Assembly (NCBI GenBank): GCA_963797765.1
Contig: CAWCQU010000007.1
Span: 1 to 64,000, forward strand
DNA: 64,000 nt
Direction: 5' to 3'
DNA from: JBGPTK01 sp963797765
GTDB lineage: Bacteria > Acidobacteriota > Terriglobia > Acidiferrales > UBA7541
Shown: positions 9,730 through 19,018 of the stretch, piece by piece
Numbering within the stretch: the stretch's first letter is position 1
How the letters are laid out: each line of letters begins with the position of its first letter
Position numbers and translations under genes: made by a program
Notes under the pieces: generated by a model
What the model saw: the letters and a program-made list of their open reading frames with translations, nothing else
The model's database searches: none
What the model was told of the DNA's origin: nothing

Positions 9730-10233
9730 ATGGACACTCAAACAAATTCGCAATCCGCTGATCCCGCGCGCCAGTTGCTTCGGCACACGCTTGCCACTCT
9801 CGCCTACCGGTGCGGCAAGACCTTGCGCGGGGCTCCAGAAAGTTATGCGCAGTTCACGACCTCGCCAATCACGCGTACGCCCGTCCGCATCCTCGCTCAC
9901 CTGGGCGACCTGCTCGATTGGGGCCTATCGATGGCGAATGGCGAGCGCAAATGGCACAGCTCTGAACCGTTACCGTGGGACCAGGAAGTTGCGCGCTTCT
10001 TCGCCGCGCTGCACGCATTCGATACTTACCTGGCTTCCGAGCAGCCTCTCAAAGCTCCCACCGAAAAACTTTTCCAGGGCCCGGTAGCGGATGCCTTTAC
10101 GCATGTCGGCCAGCTTGCAATTCTTCGCCGGATGGCCGGCGCGCCCATCAAAGCTGAAAACTACTTCCGCGCCGAAATCGTGACTGGTCGAGTAGGTACG
10201 GAACAAAGCGCGCCCGCTGTCGAGTTCGACTGA
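9730..10233 (+). CDS. DinB-like four-helix-bundle protein
   Basis: This 167-residue protein fits the DinB/YfiT superfamily: a helical bundle with metal-binding His residues spaced as in HLGDLLDWG (about 57-65) and HVGQLAILRRM (about 125-135). Family members include thiol S-transferases and many proteins of unknown function. It is the last gene of a likely three-gene operon with the methyltransferase and metallophosphoesterase. The activity is not predictable. Confidence 0.7.
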   Translation: MDTQTNSQSADPARQLLRHTLATLAYRCGKTLRGAPESYAQFTTSPITRTPVRILAHLGDLLDWGLSMANGERKWHSSEPLPWDQEVARFFAALHAFDTYLASEQPLKAPTEKLFQGPVADAFTHVGQLAILRRMAGAPIKAENYFRAEIVTGRVGTEQSAPAVEFD

Positions 10234-10360
10234 CCTGCGTCCGCGCGCCCCGGCCTGTGGAAATTTGCCGTCATTCGGAACTTTCAGCTTCGCCGCAGTC
10301 TCTCAAGTTCGCCCCGCTCCACGCCCAGCACTCGGGTACGCTGACAAGATCGGCAGACTT

Positions 10361-11623
10361 CTAAACAGCAGCGCGATGCGCTTCCTCGGAACCGACAGCG
10401 GCAACCAACTCTCCGGCGGCAACGACTTCCTGTTGCGAATCCTCGGCCCGCTGAAGTTGAATTCTCCGAATCTCCGTCAGCGCAATCGTTGCCCCGGCTA
10501 TCGCCCACGGCACTACCGGCGAAGTCCAGAACATCGGAATTGCAAAGCGAAGCATGGCCAACCAGGCCAACGTCCCCAGCCCTCCAAAAAGCACCGCCGA
10601 CAAGCGCTCCTTCTTGCGCCACGGCAGCCACAAGGAGCACAGCCCCTGAATCATCAGCGCAAAAGGAAAAGCAACAATCAGATCCACAAAATAATGTTCG
10701 CCAGTCCCCAGAGTTGCCAGCACCGTAAAAATCACGAAAGCCATCACGATTCCGCGCGACGGCCAGGAAAGCTTGCGCGAATACCACCACGCCAACAGAA
10801 CCCAGGCCATGTGCAGGGAAGGTATCGCATTGCGCGGGCCCGGAATCGCAATCGGCTCGAGCAACAGCCGTGCTGCCTGGGAAATAGGCAGAGGATGAAA
10901 CGGAAAACCTTGCTTGAATACATGGATAGGGCCGGTGGCCGGATATAGGTTGTAGAACAGGACGCCGAGCGGCCCGGTGATCAAGAAAGCCAGCATGACC
11001 GGCAGCGCCTTCTCTCGCTGGCGCATCAATTGCCCAGCGTAGACAAGTGCAATCGGAATTGGCAGGCCCAGATAGAAAAGGATGCCGGCCGTCCGGAGCC
11101 ACGCCCATTTCAAAAACGCAACACCCATCAAAAAACTGAGCTGTACGTGCAAGCTGGCATCGAAGGAATATAAGTAGAGGTCCAATGTCTTCGGATGCGC
11201 CGTCTCCGTGAAATCCAAAAGGCTCGAAGCCATCCACTCCGATGAGACGAACAGCAAAGCGGGCACGAAGGCACAGAGCAGAAATCTGCGTTCTTCACCT
11301 TCCGCCCAAATGGTCCTGATCCCCAAAATCAGGAGGCTGCTCATTCCCAGGAGTGAGAACAAGACCATAAATCGGGGAGTGAATTTCAGGATGGAAAATT
11401 CCAGCACCGCTAGTACCGCGCTGCAAACCAGAATCAGCAGGACATCGGCCCATTTAGGCCGGACGCTTAAATGCAGTATGACGGTGCTGCCTAACGCAAT
11501 CGAGAAAAAGGCGGAGGTAATCGACCCGGCGTAGAAATCTGCGTTCGACGCCAACGCTACGGCACAACCGGCCAGAATGAGGGCGAGTAGCCCTCGAACG
11601 AGAAGTTTGGAATTATTCTCCAT
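10361..11623 (-). CDS. PAP2-superfamily membrane enzyme (Aur1/Ipt1-like)
   Basis: This 420-residue protein is strongly hydrophobic with roughly ten transmembrane segments. It carries phosphatase motifs of the PAP2 superfamily: NAIPSLHMAW (about 268-277) containing the catalytic-region Ser-Leu-His, and GTGEHYFVDLIVA (about 309-321) containing the second His and Asp. The spacing and the SLHMAW / HYFVD pattern resemble the Aur1/Ipt1 (PAP2_3) branch, which transfers phospho-head groups onto lipids, as well as lipid phosphate phosphatases. The last 40 residues are polar and Glu/Ala-rich. It is convergent with the DinB-like gene. Confidence 0.75.
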   Translation of the reverse strand: MENNSKLLVRGLLALILAGCAVALASNADFYAGSITSAFFSIALGSTVILHLSVRPKWADVLLILVCSAVLAVLEFSILKFTPRFMVLFSLLGMSSLLILGIRTIWAEGEERRFLLCAFVPALLFVSSEWMASSLLDFTETAHPKTLDLYLYSFDASLHVQLSFLMGVAFLKWAWLRTAGILFYLGLPIPIALVYAGQLMRQREKALPVMLAFLITGPLGVLFYNLYPATGPIHVFKQGFPFHPLPISQAARLLLEPIAIPGPRNAIPSLHMAWVLLAWWYSRKLSWPSRGIVMAFVIFTVLATLGTGEHYFVDLIVAFPFALMIQGLCSLWLPWRKKERLSAVLFGGLGTLAWLAMLRFAIPMFWTSPVVPWAIAGATIALTEIRRIQLQRAEDSQQEVVAAGELVAAVGSEEAHRAAV

Positions 11624-11861
11624 GCGCGTGCGCGTTCGCGTTCGCCGGGAGCCCCAGCGGCAGCGTCGAGCGGTGCGGAATCATTATTCCCTTACTTCTA
11701 GCGGATTGTGAGCTTCCTGAGGACTCTGCGTGGCCATCTCGTCAATATGTGAAAGGAGTAGCTCGCCGCAGATCCGGGGCCAACGCAGAGGGAGCATATT
11801 GTGTGGCGCAGGCATCCCGACCCGCGCATCTGGCTGAGGAACCCTGCGAACAAAATAAAAT
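11624..11861. other. Intergenic stretch, no gene seen
   Basis: This stretch lies upstream of the PAP2-like gene and must hold its promoter. I see only low-complexity GC-rich alternation (GCGTGCGCGTTCGCG) immediately before that gene and nothing that looks coding. Confidence 0.4.
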
Positions 11862-11900
11862 AGCCGGGTGGCCAGGCTGAGGGACCCGGGCCACCCGGCT
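11862..11900 (-). terminator. Intrinsic terminator of the PilZ gene, possibly bidirectional
   Basis: A perfect 12-bp stem (AGCCGGGTGGCC at 11862-11873 pairs with GGCCACCCGGCT at 11889-11900) closes a 15-base loop. On the minus strand it is followed by ATTTTATTTTG, a T-rich tail, so it terminates the PilZ gene. On the plus strand it is followed by TTATCTC, which is weaker. Confidence 0.85.
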
Positions 11901-11940
11901 TTATCTCACCCATCTCCGCAGGGTTTGGGTAAGAATCTCG

Positions 11941-12273
11941 TTATGCCGCGTTATTGTCGGTGCGCAAGAATTCGTATCGTTCAATCGCGGCGGCCACTCC
12001 AAAACTGCTGCCCGATTCGGCGCTGGTGCGAAGGATTCTGCCCAGGCATCGCACGCGAACTGGGCCAGCCATCGTCACTTCATGCGGCAAAGTCATAACA
12101 ATCTCGACCGGCGAACCGCTCTTCACCTCTTTCGGCAGCAGGAAATAGATTCCGCGTGAGCTGACCTCTTTGGATTCCGTGACGACTTCGCCGATGGCTG
12201 ATTCATTGGTCCAGCGCACGGTAAGCGGCAACTTCATTTGGAACCGACGTGAGAGACGGCGTTCTTTGTGCAC
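11941..12273 (-). CDS. PilZ-domain protein
   Basis: This 110-residue protein is a single PilZ domain, the usual c-di-GMP-binding module. The N-terminal Arg-rich motif ERRLSRRF (residues 4-11) and the second motif EVSSRGIYF (D/NxSxxG-like, about 36-44) are both present, although the first Asp of motif 2 is replaced. The start is GTG with a strong GGAGG site six bases upstream. A strong terminator follows, so it is probably monocistronic. It may tune motility or polysaccharide production, but no such gene is adjacent. Confidence 0.85.
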   Translation of the reverse strand: MHKERRLSRRFQMKLPLTVRWTNESAIGEVVTESKEVSSRGIYFLLPKEVKSGSPVEIVMTLPHEVTMAGPVRVRCLGRILRTSAESGSSFGVAAAIERYEFLRTDNNAA

Positions 12274-12412
12274 TTGTGGATTCCTCCGCTTGACGTAGAG
12301 AGAATAGCCGCAATGCTCGCGGAGCCCTATAGCGCAAAGGACTCAATTTAGCTCACCGTTCTCGGTACGTACGTACTAGGAGCAAACGGGGGACTGGCTG
12401 ATAAGGCGGCAG

Positions 12413-14197
12413 TTATTCGGAGGTACTAGCGGCTTGACGGTAAGCATGGAGGATGTCAGTGAGAGCCAAGACCCCTTCGAGACAATCCAGATCAGCGCGA
12501 TTCAGCACGGGGACAAGGGGCCAATCTCCGATCAAGCGCATGGCTTCTTCCAGAGACTGATCCGGATAAAGAAAAGGCAGAGGACCGTGGGAGGGGACGT
12601 CGCGCACGCGAGGCGTTTCGGCGCCGATAGTATGTTTGTCGAGTTCGTCCTTCTCCACCGCCATCCAGCCACCGTCGGGATAGCGCACCAAGAAGCAACT
12701 TTCTTTCACGTCACTCAGCTCGCGCAGCGCTTCGGCCAACGTATCATCCGCACGCAATGTGAGTTCCTCCGCGGGACGCATGGCCTGTTCGACCCGCAAC
12801 ACCGGCTGTTCGCGAATCGCCTCGATGGAAGGCAGCGCCATTCCGTCCTGGTGCGAGAGGAGATCGAAGAGCGGCACCTGCTGATAATGACGGGAGATGA
12901 GGTAGGCAATCATATTCGAAATCATTACCGGCAGAATCACCGAATAGCTGCCAGTCACTTCCACGACCATAAAAACGGAAGTGATGGGAGTGCGCAGAAA
13001 TCCCGCAAAGAACGTCCCCATGCCCACCAGTGCGAAGGCTTCCACCGATCCGGTCATGTGGTGGAGGATGAGTCCCTCGACGCCGCCAACGGCGCCGCCA
13101 ATCATCGCTCCGATGAAAAGCGTAGGAGCGAACATTCCGCCGGGCGTTCCGCTTACAAAGGAAACTCCAGTTGTCAGAATCTTGAATAGACCCAATATCG
13201 CCAGCACCTTCCAGGTGTATTGGTCATGAAGGGCCTGGTCGATAAAGGGATAGCCGGCTCCCATCACCTGGGGAAGCCAGATCGCAACGAAGCCGATCAT
13301 CAGTCCGGCGGCTGCGGGCTGGAAATAGTGGGTCCACTGCGGCAGCGCTTTCATCCTGGGCCGTGCGTAGGCAATAAATTTCAGGAAGCCGAGAGAAACC
13401 ACTCCGCCGACCACGCCCAACACCGCGTACGCGAGCAGTTCGAGCGGATTGGCCAAGCGAAACGGTGGAATGCGGAAGAGCGCCTCGCTGCCCAGAAACG
13501 CGCGCATGGTCACAACACTCGACACCGCGGCCAGAATGATGGCGCCTAGAACTCCACCGCTCCAGTTTCCGATTACCTCTTCCACCACAAACAGCACAGC
13601 GGAAATCGGTGCGTTGAATGCCGCTGCCAATCCGGCCGCGGCGCCGACCGGCGCGATCAATCTGATTTTTTCGCGCGAGAGCCGCAACCCGCGTCCCAGG
13701 GCCGAAGCGATGCCCGCACCCATTTGCAGGGACGGGTCTTCAGGCCCCAGCGATTGCCCGCTTCCAATTGCCAGTGCGCAGATGATGAATTTTCCGATGA
13801 CCGTGCGGAATGGAATGTAACCGTCGAAAACATACACTGCGGCTTTAGTCTGATTCACTCCGCTGCCGCGCGATTGCGGGAAAACGTGGACCACCAGGAT
13901 CCCCACGGCGAGGCCAGCCAGCGCCGGGACAATCAGCAACCGTTGCCAGGCGGGTTGCAGGGCGGAACCGAGCAGCCACAGATGAGTCCAATCGATCGCG
14001 ATCCGGAAACAAACCACCGAGAGTCCTGAGAAAATTCCAATCACTACAGCCAGCAACAGAAAAAGCTGCCCTTCCCGCAGCCGCAGAGCCTTGCGAGCCA
14101 ATTGGAACCACACGCGGCCCGAGCCAACGGCCGACTCGCTCGCGGGCGCGGCTGGCGCGCCAAGATTCCCAGCAATCGGATTTGCGGTTTCGCTCAC
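12413..14197 (-). CDS. CLC-type chloride channel/transporter with CBS domains
   Basis: This 594-residue membrane protein has the CLC anion-selectivity motifs: GSGVNQTK, GPEDPSLQMG (equivalent to G-x-E-G-P, keeping the gating Glu) and GGMFAPTLFIG. A VVEE stretch sits where the internal proton-coupling Glu of antiporters lies, which argues for a Cl-/H+ exchanger rather than a pure channel. The C-terminal 140 residues form a CBS pair that usually binds adenine nucleotides. The start is GTG and overlaps the stop of the upstream TPR gene (GTGA overlap at 14194-14197), implying translational coupling. Confidence 0.93.
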   Translation of the reverse strand: MSETANPIAGNLGAPAAPASESAVGSGRVWFQLARKALRLREGQLFLLLAVVIGIFSGLSVVCFRIAIDWTHLWLLGSALQPAWQRLLIVPALAGLAVGILVVHVFPQSRGSGVNQTKAAVYVFDGYIPFRTVIGKFIICALAIGSGQSLGPEDPSLQMGAGIASALGRGLRLSREKIRLIAPVGAAAGLAAAFNAPISAVLFVVEEVIGNWSGGVLGAIILAAVSSVVTMRAFLGSEALFRIPPFRLANPLELLAYAVLGVVGGVVSLGFLKFIAYARPRMKALPQWTHYFQPAAAGLMIGFVAIWLPQVMGAGYPFIDQALHDQYTWKVLAILGLFKILTTGVSFVSGTPGGMFAPTLFIGAMIGGAVGGVEGLILHHMTGSVEAFALVGMGTFFAGFLRTPITSVFMVVEVTGSYSVILPVMISNMIAYLISRHYQQVPLFDLLSHQDGMALPSIEAIREQPVLRVEQAMRPAEELTLRADDTLAEALRELSDVKESCFLVRYPDGGWMAVEKDELDKHTIGAETPRVRDVPSHGPLPFLYPDQSLEEAMRLIGDWPLVPVLNRADLDCLEGVLALTDILHAYRQAASTSE

Positions 14198-15442
14198 TTC
14201 GTTCCGTTTCTATATTTCGCGCCGAGCAATTCCAGCGCGAGATCGGGGCCCTTCGGCGGGCCACACTTCTGGGCGGCAATCTGCTCGATATTGAAAACCA
14301 GCTGCATGGCCTGCTGGATTAAATCCGGCTGCTGGGAAAGCGCGCGCTCGTTGATCTGCGTCTGCATTTGATGCGCTTCGGCATACACTTTTTCCAAATC
14401 ATTCGCCGGTTCGGCCACCGCCCGCGAAGTGCCGAGCGCTCGGCGCGCATTCATCCAATCGATGCAGAGCCTGTTGGAAATTTTGAATCGTGCGCGCGCG
14501 TTTTTCACTTCCCGTCAGCCACACTTCAAACGGATCAATATTCACAATGGTGCGCGCGGTTTCCAGCAGTTCAGCGGCGGTTTGATTTTTAGGATCCTCG
14601 CGGATGGCTTGCGCCAGATAATTGGCGGCTTGCTGGTAGTCGGCGGATTGAAATGCCGCCATACCGGCTCCTGCCAGGGCGCTTGAATCCTGTTTATTCA
14701 CGGCCAGCGCGCCACGAAATTCGGTGAGCGCCCTCCGTGGATCTTGCGCTTCCAAGAAGAAATTTCCCACCTGCACCTGCAATCCGGCATCGCCGGGAGG
14801 CACGCTGGCAGCCAGCGAAATCAATTCGGCCTGCGCGGCTTCCGTGGCGTTTCTTGCCAACAAATACTTGCAGAATTCAATGCGAACAGCCAGTTGCCGT
14901 CCGGTGGGATTGCCAGGCCAAGCCCCGTAGATTGCGCCGTGATAATAGCGGATGGCTTCTTCTTCCGCATCTTGTTGCGCGGATAATCGCGCCAATTGCA
15001 GGTTCACTTCCCCGCTGCCTGGCTCGCGGGTCCAAAGATTTACCAGGTAGGCGCGCGCTTCTCCCGCGTGCCCCGCCGCGGCCGAAGCCTCCGCCAGCCG
15101 AAGTTGGTAAAGCTCATTTTCGGGGGAATAGATCAGCGCGGTGCGGAGGTCTTGCAGCGCGTTCGAAGCTTTCCCGGCTTTGAGATCGGCCGTTCCGCGC
15201 GCAAACCATTCTTGACCGAGTTCAGTCTGCTTGGCGTGATAAATCCGGCTGACGAATCCAGTCGCTCCAAACTGAACTACCAACAATGCAAAACTCGCGA
15301 GCACTACGCCTTCTCTTGGAATTTTCCAGGAATTTGAGGGTCCCTCACAGCGGGGACATTCGGTCTTGTCCGCGGGGATCAAACGTCCACATCTGGGACA
15401 GTATCTGACGGGAATCGGCTCGACGTTTGGCACTGGCGACAA
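14194..15442 (-). CDS. Zinc-ribbon, single-TM TPR protein, interrupted by a frameshift
   Basis: The protein begins with a zinc ribbon (CPRCGRLIPADKTECPRC), has one transmembrane helix (about 48-65) and then TPR-like helices. The reading frame breaks near 14450: after QALHRLDE the frame runs into unrelated ECAPSARHFAGG, while the +1 frame continues as ARRALGTSRAVAEPANDLEK and ends at 14194. That end overlaps the CLC start codon in a GTGA arrangement, which shows the second frame is the true tail. The interval is 1249 bases, one more than a multiple of three, so removing one base gives 415 residues. The break lies in a GC-rich GCGCGC context. Start codon (TTG) uncertain. Role unknown, perhaps scaffolding for the coupled channel. 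Confidence 0.75.
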
Positions 15443-15463
15443 ACTACAGGATAACGCAAGAGG

Positions 15464-16130
15464 TTAAGTCTGGTCGATCAATCGATGGTGGATGGCGTAA
15501 AGAGCCAGTTCGAGGCGGTCGGAAACTCCCAGCTTATCGAAGATGTTGTGGAGGTGGTTCTTCACAGTTTGCTCACTGATGAAGAGCTTTTCGCCAATCT
15601 CGCGGTTCCGGAAAGCCTTGCGCAACCAGTTGTACAATTTCTTTCTCGCGGTCGCTCAACAGAGGCTTCTCGCGGCGTTGGCCCGCTTCAGCCGATTTCT
15701 TGAACGCGTCGATCACTTCCGCGGTCATGCGGTTGTCCAGCCAAATTTCGCCATCTGCCACTTTGCGGATGCTCTTCAATAGCAGGTCACTGGCGGATTG
15801 TTTCAAAACGACGCCTCGCGCTCCCAGGCGCATAGCGCGGACCACGTCACGGTCATCTTCGGCCGCCGTCAAAACGATCACTTTGGTGGGAAGCGAATCG
15901 AAATTCACTTCCTCCAGTACTGCCAGTCCGTCCTTCTCGGGCATGCGAAGGTCGAGCAAAAGTATATCGGGCTTGAACTTGGCGAGCATTTTGACGCATT
16001 CTGTTCCATTGGAAGCTTCGCCGATAATTGTCACGTCGTCGGCGTCTCCCAGCAGCTTTCGCAAGCCGTCACGGAAGATAGCGTGGTCGTCAGCCACGAG
16101 TATACGCAGAGGTGGTTTGCCTTTTGTCAT
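15464..16130 (-). CDS. NarL/FixJ response regulator, interrupted by a frameshift in its DNA-binding domain
   Basis: The receiver domain is intact: LVADDHA, phospho-Asp in ILLLDLRMPEK, switch Thr in VIVLTAAED, Lys in VVLKQSA. The LuxR-type helix-turn-helix begins normally (LLSDREKEIVQLVAQGF, about 159-175) and then breaks at about 15625. Removing one C from TTTCC restores RNREIGEKLFISEQTVKNHL and a full C-terminus ending at 15464. The interval is 667 bases, again one over a multiple of three; the repaired protein has 221 residues. It starts one base after the stop of the histidine kinase gene, so the two form a two-component operon. As sequenced it would lose DNA binding. Confidence 0.85.
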
Positions 16131-16131
16131 G

Positions 16132-17868
16132 TCAGCTCAATGGTATCTGGACAGTCAGCCGTGCTCCATGCCCGGGGCTAGATTCCACCGTCAGCATGCC
16201 CCCCACGCTGCGGGTTCTTTCCTTAATTGAAATGGGCCCCAAGCGCAGACGATCTAGTTCTTCGCTGCTGTAACTGCCAGCAAAACTAAACCCCTGACCG
16301 TTATCATCCACGACGAGGAAGACCTTAGTCTCGTCCTGCCATAGTTTTACCACGACGTGGCTAGCCTGCGCATGCTTTTTTATATTATGGAGTGACTCTC
16401 TGTATATCTGGAACAATTCCCGACAAACCCGGTCTGGTACCCTTAAATCGTTTCCGTCAACAAATAAATCAATTGCCATGCTTGCTTCATTTCGAAACCG
16501 TTCGGCAAATCCACCCATTAATTCAGCTAAATCGGCGCTCTCCACCCGCAACGGACGCATTTCCGTAACGAGCCGGCGCAGTTCATCGCCTTCCTGCTGC
16601 ACAATTTTCTGCAAACCGCCGAGGGAGCTATCCGCCTGTTCCGGGGCGTTCGGCAACTTACGACGCAAAACGTCAAGTTGGATATTGAGGCTCAATAGTG
16701 TTTGAAGAATTCCATCGTGCAAGTCGCGCGAGATGCGGCTGCGCTCTGCTTCCACGGCGCGTGTTCGCAAATGGCGCAGCAGGAAAACATTTTCCAGCGG
16801 CGGGCTGATGTGCCGAACAATTTGCTGGCACCAACGCAAATCCTGCTCGGTGTACTTCCTAGTCCCATTCAGTACCAGGACGCGCCCCGCTGGTTTTCCT
16901 TCGGATTCCAGAGTCACCGCGAGAAAGGATCGCACCTTCAGCATCTGCAGCGTGCCGTTTGGCAGTCTGGGCAATTCGCCGAGCCTCGTGCCGTCTTCCC
17001 GATTCCAGCCGAAACCCGCTCCTTTTCCGTCGACTGAATTCCAGCAAATTATTTTCTCCATGTCGTCGGCCAGGAAGGCATCCGCGCGCGTCAGCGAGAA
17101 TGTCTCTGGCGCGATAGGCCCTTTTTCCCCCGCGTGAACAGTCCACGCGAAAAGCCGCTCCAGTTCCCCATCGCATACGGCCAGTACCACTAGTTCGCTG
17201 GAGAATTCCCGCGCAATTTCGTCCAGGACCATTCGAATCGATTCCGCCAATCCATGTTCAACGCGCAATTGCCGCGGCAGCCGTTCGAGAAATCGGTCTT
17301 CGGATACATGACGGCGTTCGCGGGCTCCCACCACACCGGTCAATGCGCCGATAGCAATCGTGCCCACGCCAAGCGCCCCCCATAACAATCCATGTTGCCA
17401 ATCGAATGGGTCGTGCCAGGCGCCGCGCGCAACCACCGCTGCTGTGGTCACACCACCTACGGCCCATGCCAGGCGCGGTTGTCCCTCAAGTGTGGTCGCA
17501 AAAGTAACGAATCCGTAGAAGAACCAAAGGGCCGGAGCCGCCGAAACTGTAATCAGGAATAAGCCAAGCGCTGCCACGTCCACAGCTAGGGGAAGTCGAA
17601 ACTTCATCTCTCCCGTCATTTCGTCAACGGACATGATGAATATGGAGACGACTAAGTAGCCGACGCAAAGCAGGAACGCCGCCGGCCTTACGGCCGCGCG
17701 GTTCACTGTCAGCAGGTCCACCAGCATCAGGACCACGGACACAAATCGAGCCAGCGCCACCTGACGGTCGAACCCGTATTGATCTGACTTCCCTGGATCC
17801 ATCAATGGAGTGGAAAGGCCCCTAGCAAAGTCTAGCAAGCTTGCGGCTCGGCGTAACGTCGCGTTCAC
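16132..17868 (-). CDS. Membrane sensor histidine kinase (NarX/HisKA_3 type) with GAF-like domain
   Basis: This 578-residue protein has about six N-terminal transmembrane segments (residues 35-190), a GAF-like sensor region (about 195-350) and a HisKA_3 dimerisation domain with phospho-acceptor His in SRISRDLHDGILQTLLSL. The ATP-binding domain carries VVDDNGQGFSF and GPISIKERTRSVGGMLTVES. HisKA_3 kinases pair with NarL/FixJ regulators, and such a regulator starts one base downstream. The GTG start at 17868 lacks a clear ribosome-binding site. The signal sensed is unknown. Confidence 0.9.
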   Translation of the reverse strand: MNATLRRAASLLDFARGLSTPLMDPGKSDQYGFDRQVALARFVSVVLMLVDLLTVNRAAVRPAAFLLCVGYLVVSIFIMSVDEMTGEMKFRLPLAVDVAALGLFLITVSAAPALWFFYGFVTFATTLEGQPRLAWAVGGVTTAAVVARGAWHDPFDWQHGLLWGALGVGTIAIGALTGVVGARERRHVSEDRFLERLPRQLRVEHGLAESIRMVLDEIAREFSSELVVLAVCDGELERLFAWTVHAGEKGPIAPETFSLTRADAFLADDMEKIICWNSVDGKGAGFGWNREDGTRLGELPRLPNGTLQMLKVRSFLAVTLESEGKPAGRVLVLNGTRKYTEQDLRWCQQIVRHISPPLENVFLLRHLRTRAVEAERSRISRDLHDGILQTLLSLNIQLDVLRRKLPNAPEQADSSLGGLQKIVQQEGDELRRLVTEMRPLRVESADLAELMGGFAERFRNEASMAIDLFVDGNDLRVPDRVCRELFQIYRESLHNIKKHAQASHVVVKLWQDETKVFLVVDDNGQGFSFAGSYSSEELDRLRLGPISIKERTRSVGGMLTVESSPGHGARLTVQIPLS

Positions 17869-18068
17869 GGCTCGGTATCGCCTATCACACTAGTGTGCTG
17901 CCCGGCCGCCCCGGAGCTCATGTCTACATAATATTGTCACCACAAAATTCCACGGACTGGTGCATAATCATCTGGAATTAGTTGCGGTTTGATTTTTCTT
18001 TCCGGCGCTCAGGCAGCCCGGAAAGATTGGCACGATTCAAATAAATCCAAAAGCGGAGTTCAAAAAAG

Positions 18069-18989
18069 TTGGCCGAGCGCTATACGCGAAGTGAAGTTGT
18101 ACGCATCGTCGGCGTCAGCCCGCGGCAACTCCAGTATTGGCAGCGGCTGCGATTGGTCCGCCCGCTGGTTCGCTGGGGTGAGCGGTTCTACAGTTTTTCC
18201 GACCTCGTGGCTCTGGGCGCCATCAAGCGGCTGACGGAAGAACAGGTTCCTGCGGGCCGTCTTTGCCGCGCGGTCGCTGCTCTCGAAAAACAATTTGGCG
18301 ATCAGCGGCTGCCTTTGGGCAAATTAAAAGTATTGTCCAATGGAAAGCATCTCGCCGTCATTCCGCCCGGACCGGACAGTTGTCCTTTCGATCCGCTTAC
18401 CGGCCAGCTTTGGCTGCGTTTTGAGGTTTCCTCGCCGGAGATCAAGATCCATCACATGGTTTCGCGCACGGCCGAACAGTGGTTCGAGTTTGCGCTGACC
18501 TGCGACTCTCAAACAGAAACGCTTGCCGAAGCGGCATCCGCTTATCGCCGTGCGGTCGAACTCTCGCCTGGATGGGTGGAAGCGCATATCAATTTAGGTG
18601 TGGTTCTCTACCAGCTTGCGGAGTTGGATGGTGCGCGTCAATCCTTTGAAGCCGCGCTGGCGCTCGATTCCGCAAGCGCCATTATTCATTTCAATCTGGG
18701 TTGTGTGCTGGAAGAATTGGGGAATCGCGGTAAATCCATCGAACATCTGAATCGTGCCATCGAAATCGAGCCCAGTCACTCGGATGCTCACTTCAATCTC
18801 GCGCTGGCCCACGAAAAAAACCACGATTCAATTCACGCCCGCGAGCACTGGGGCCATTATTTGCGTTATGAGCCGAACGGCACTTGGGCCGATTACGCCC
18901 GTACGCGGATCGAGCCCGTCCAATCCGCGAAAGCAGTCCGGGCCGGTCGCGTGCTTTCTGCTCCCATTCCCTTTCCGTCCAAAAACTAA
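18069..18989 (+). CDS. MerR-type regulator fused to TPR repeats
   Basis: This 306-residue protein starts with a MerR-type winged helix-turn-helix (YTRSEVVRIVGVSPRQLQYW, residues 5-24, then RFYSFSDLVALGAIKRL). The middle has no clear sensor motif, and the second half has about three TPR units (AHINLGVVLYQLAELDGARQ, IIHFNLGCVLEELGNRG, AHFNLALAHEKN). DNA binding plus TPR suggests control by protein partners. The start is TTG with GCGGAG eleven bases upstream. It is divergent from the histidine kinase with 200 bases between, where promoters of both should lie. Confidence 0.8.
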   Translation: MAERYTRSEVVRIVGVSPRQLQYWQRLRLVRPLVRWGERFYSFSDLVALGAIKRLTEEQVPAGRLCRAVAALEKQFGDQRLPLGKLKVLSNGKHLAVIPPGPDSCPFDPLTGQLWLRFEVSSPEIKIHHMVSRTAEQWFEFALTCDSQTETLAEAASAYRRAVELSPGWVEAHINLGVVLYQLAELDGARQSFEAALALDSASAIIHFNLGCVLEELGNRGKSIEHLNRAIEIEPSHSDAHFNLALAHEKNHDSIHAREHWGHYLRYEPNGTWADYARTRIEPVQSAKAVRAGRVLSAPIPFPSKN

Positions 18990-19018
18990 GTCCAGCTGCG
19001 TCGCTTCGCTTTGACTAA

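Noticed and set aside
12300..12412. GTACGTAC palindrome and GTACTAG motifs upstream of the PilZ gene
   Set aside because: They are short, and no partner motif or known operator matches, so they are not listed as a site.
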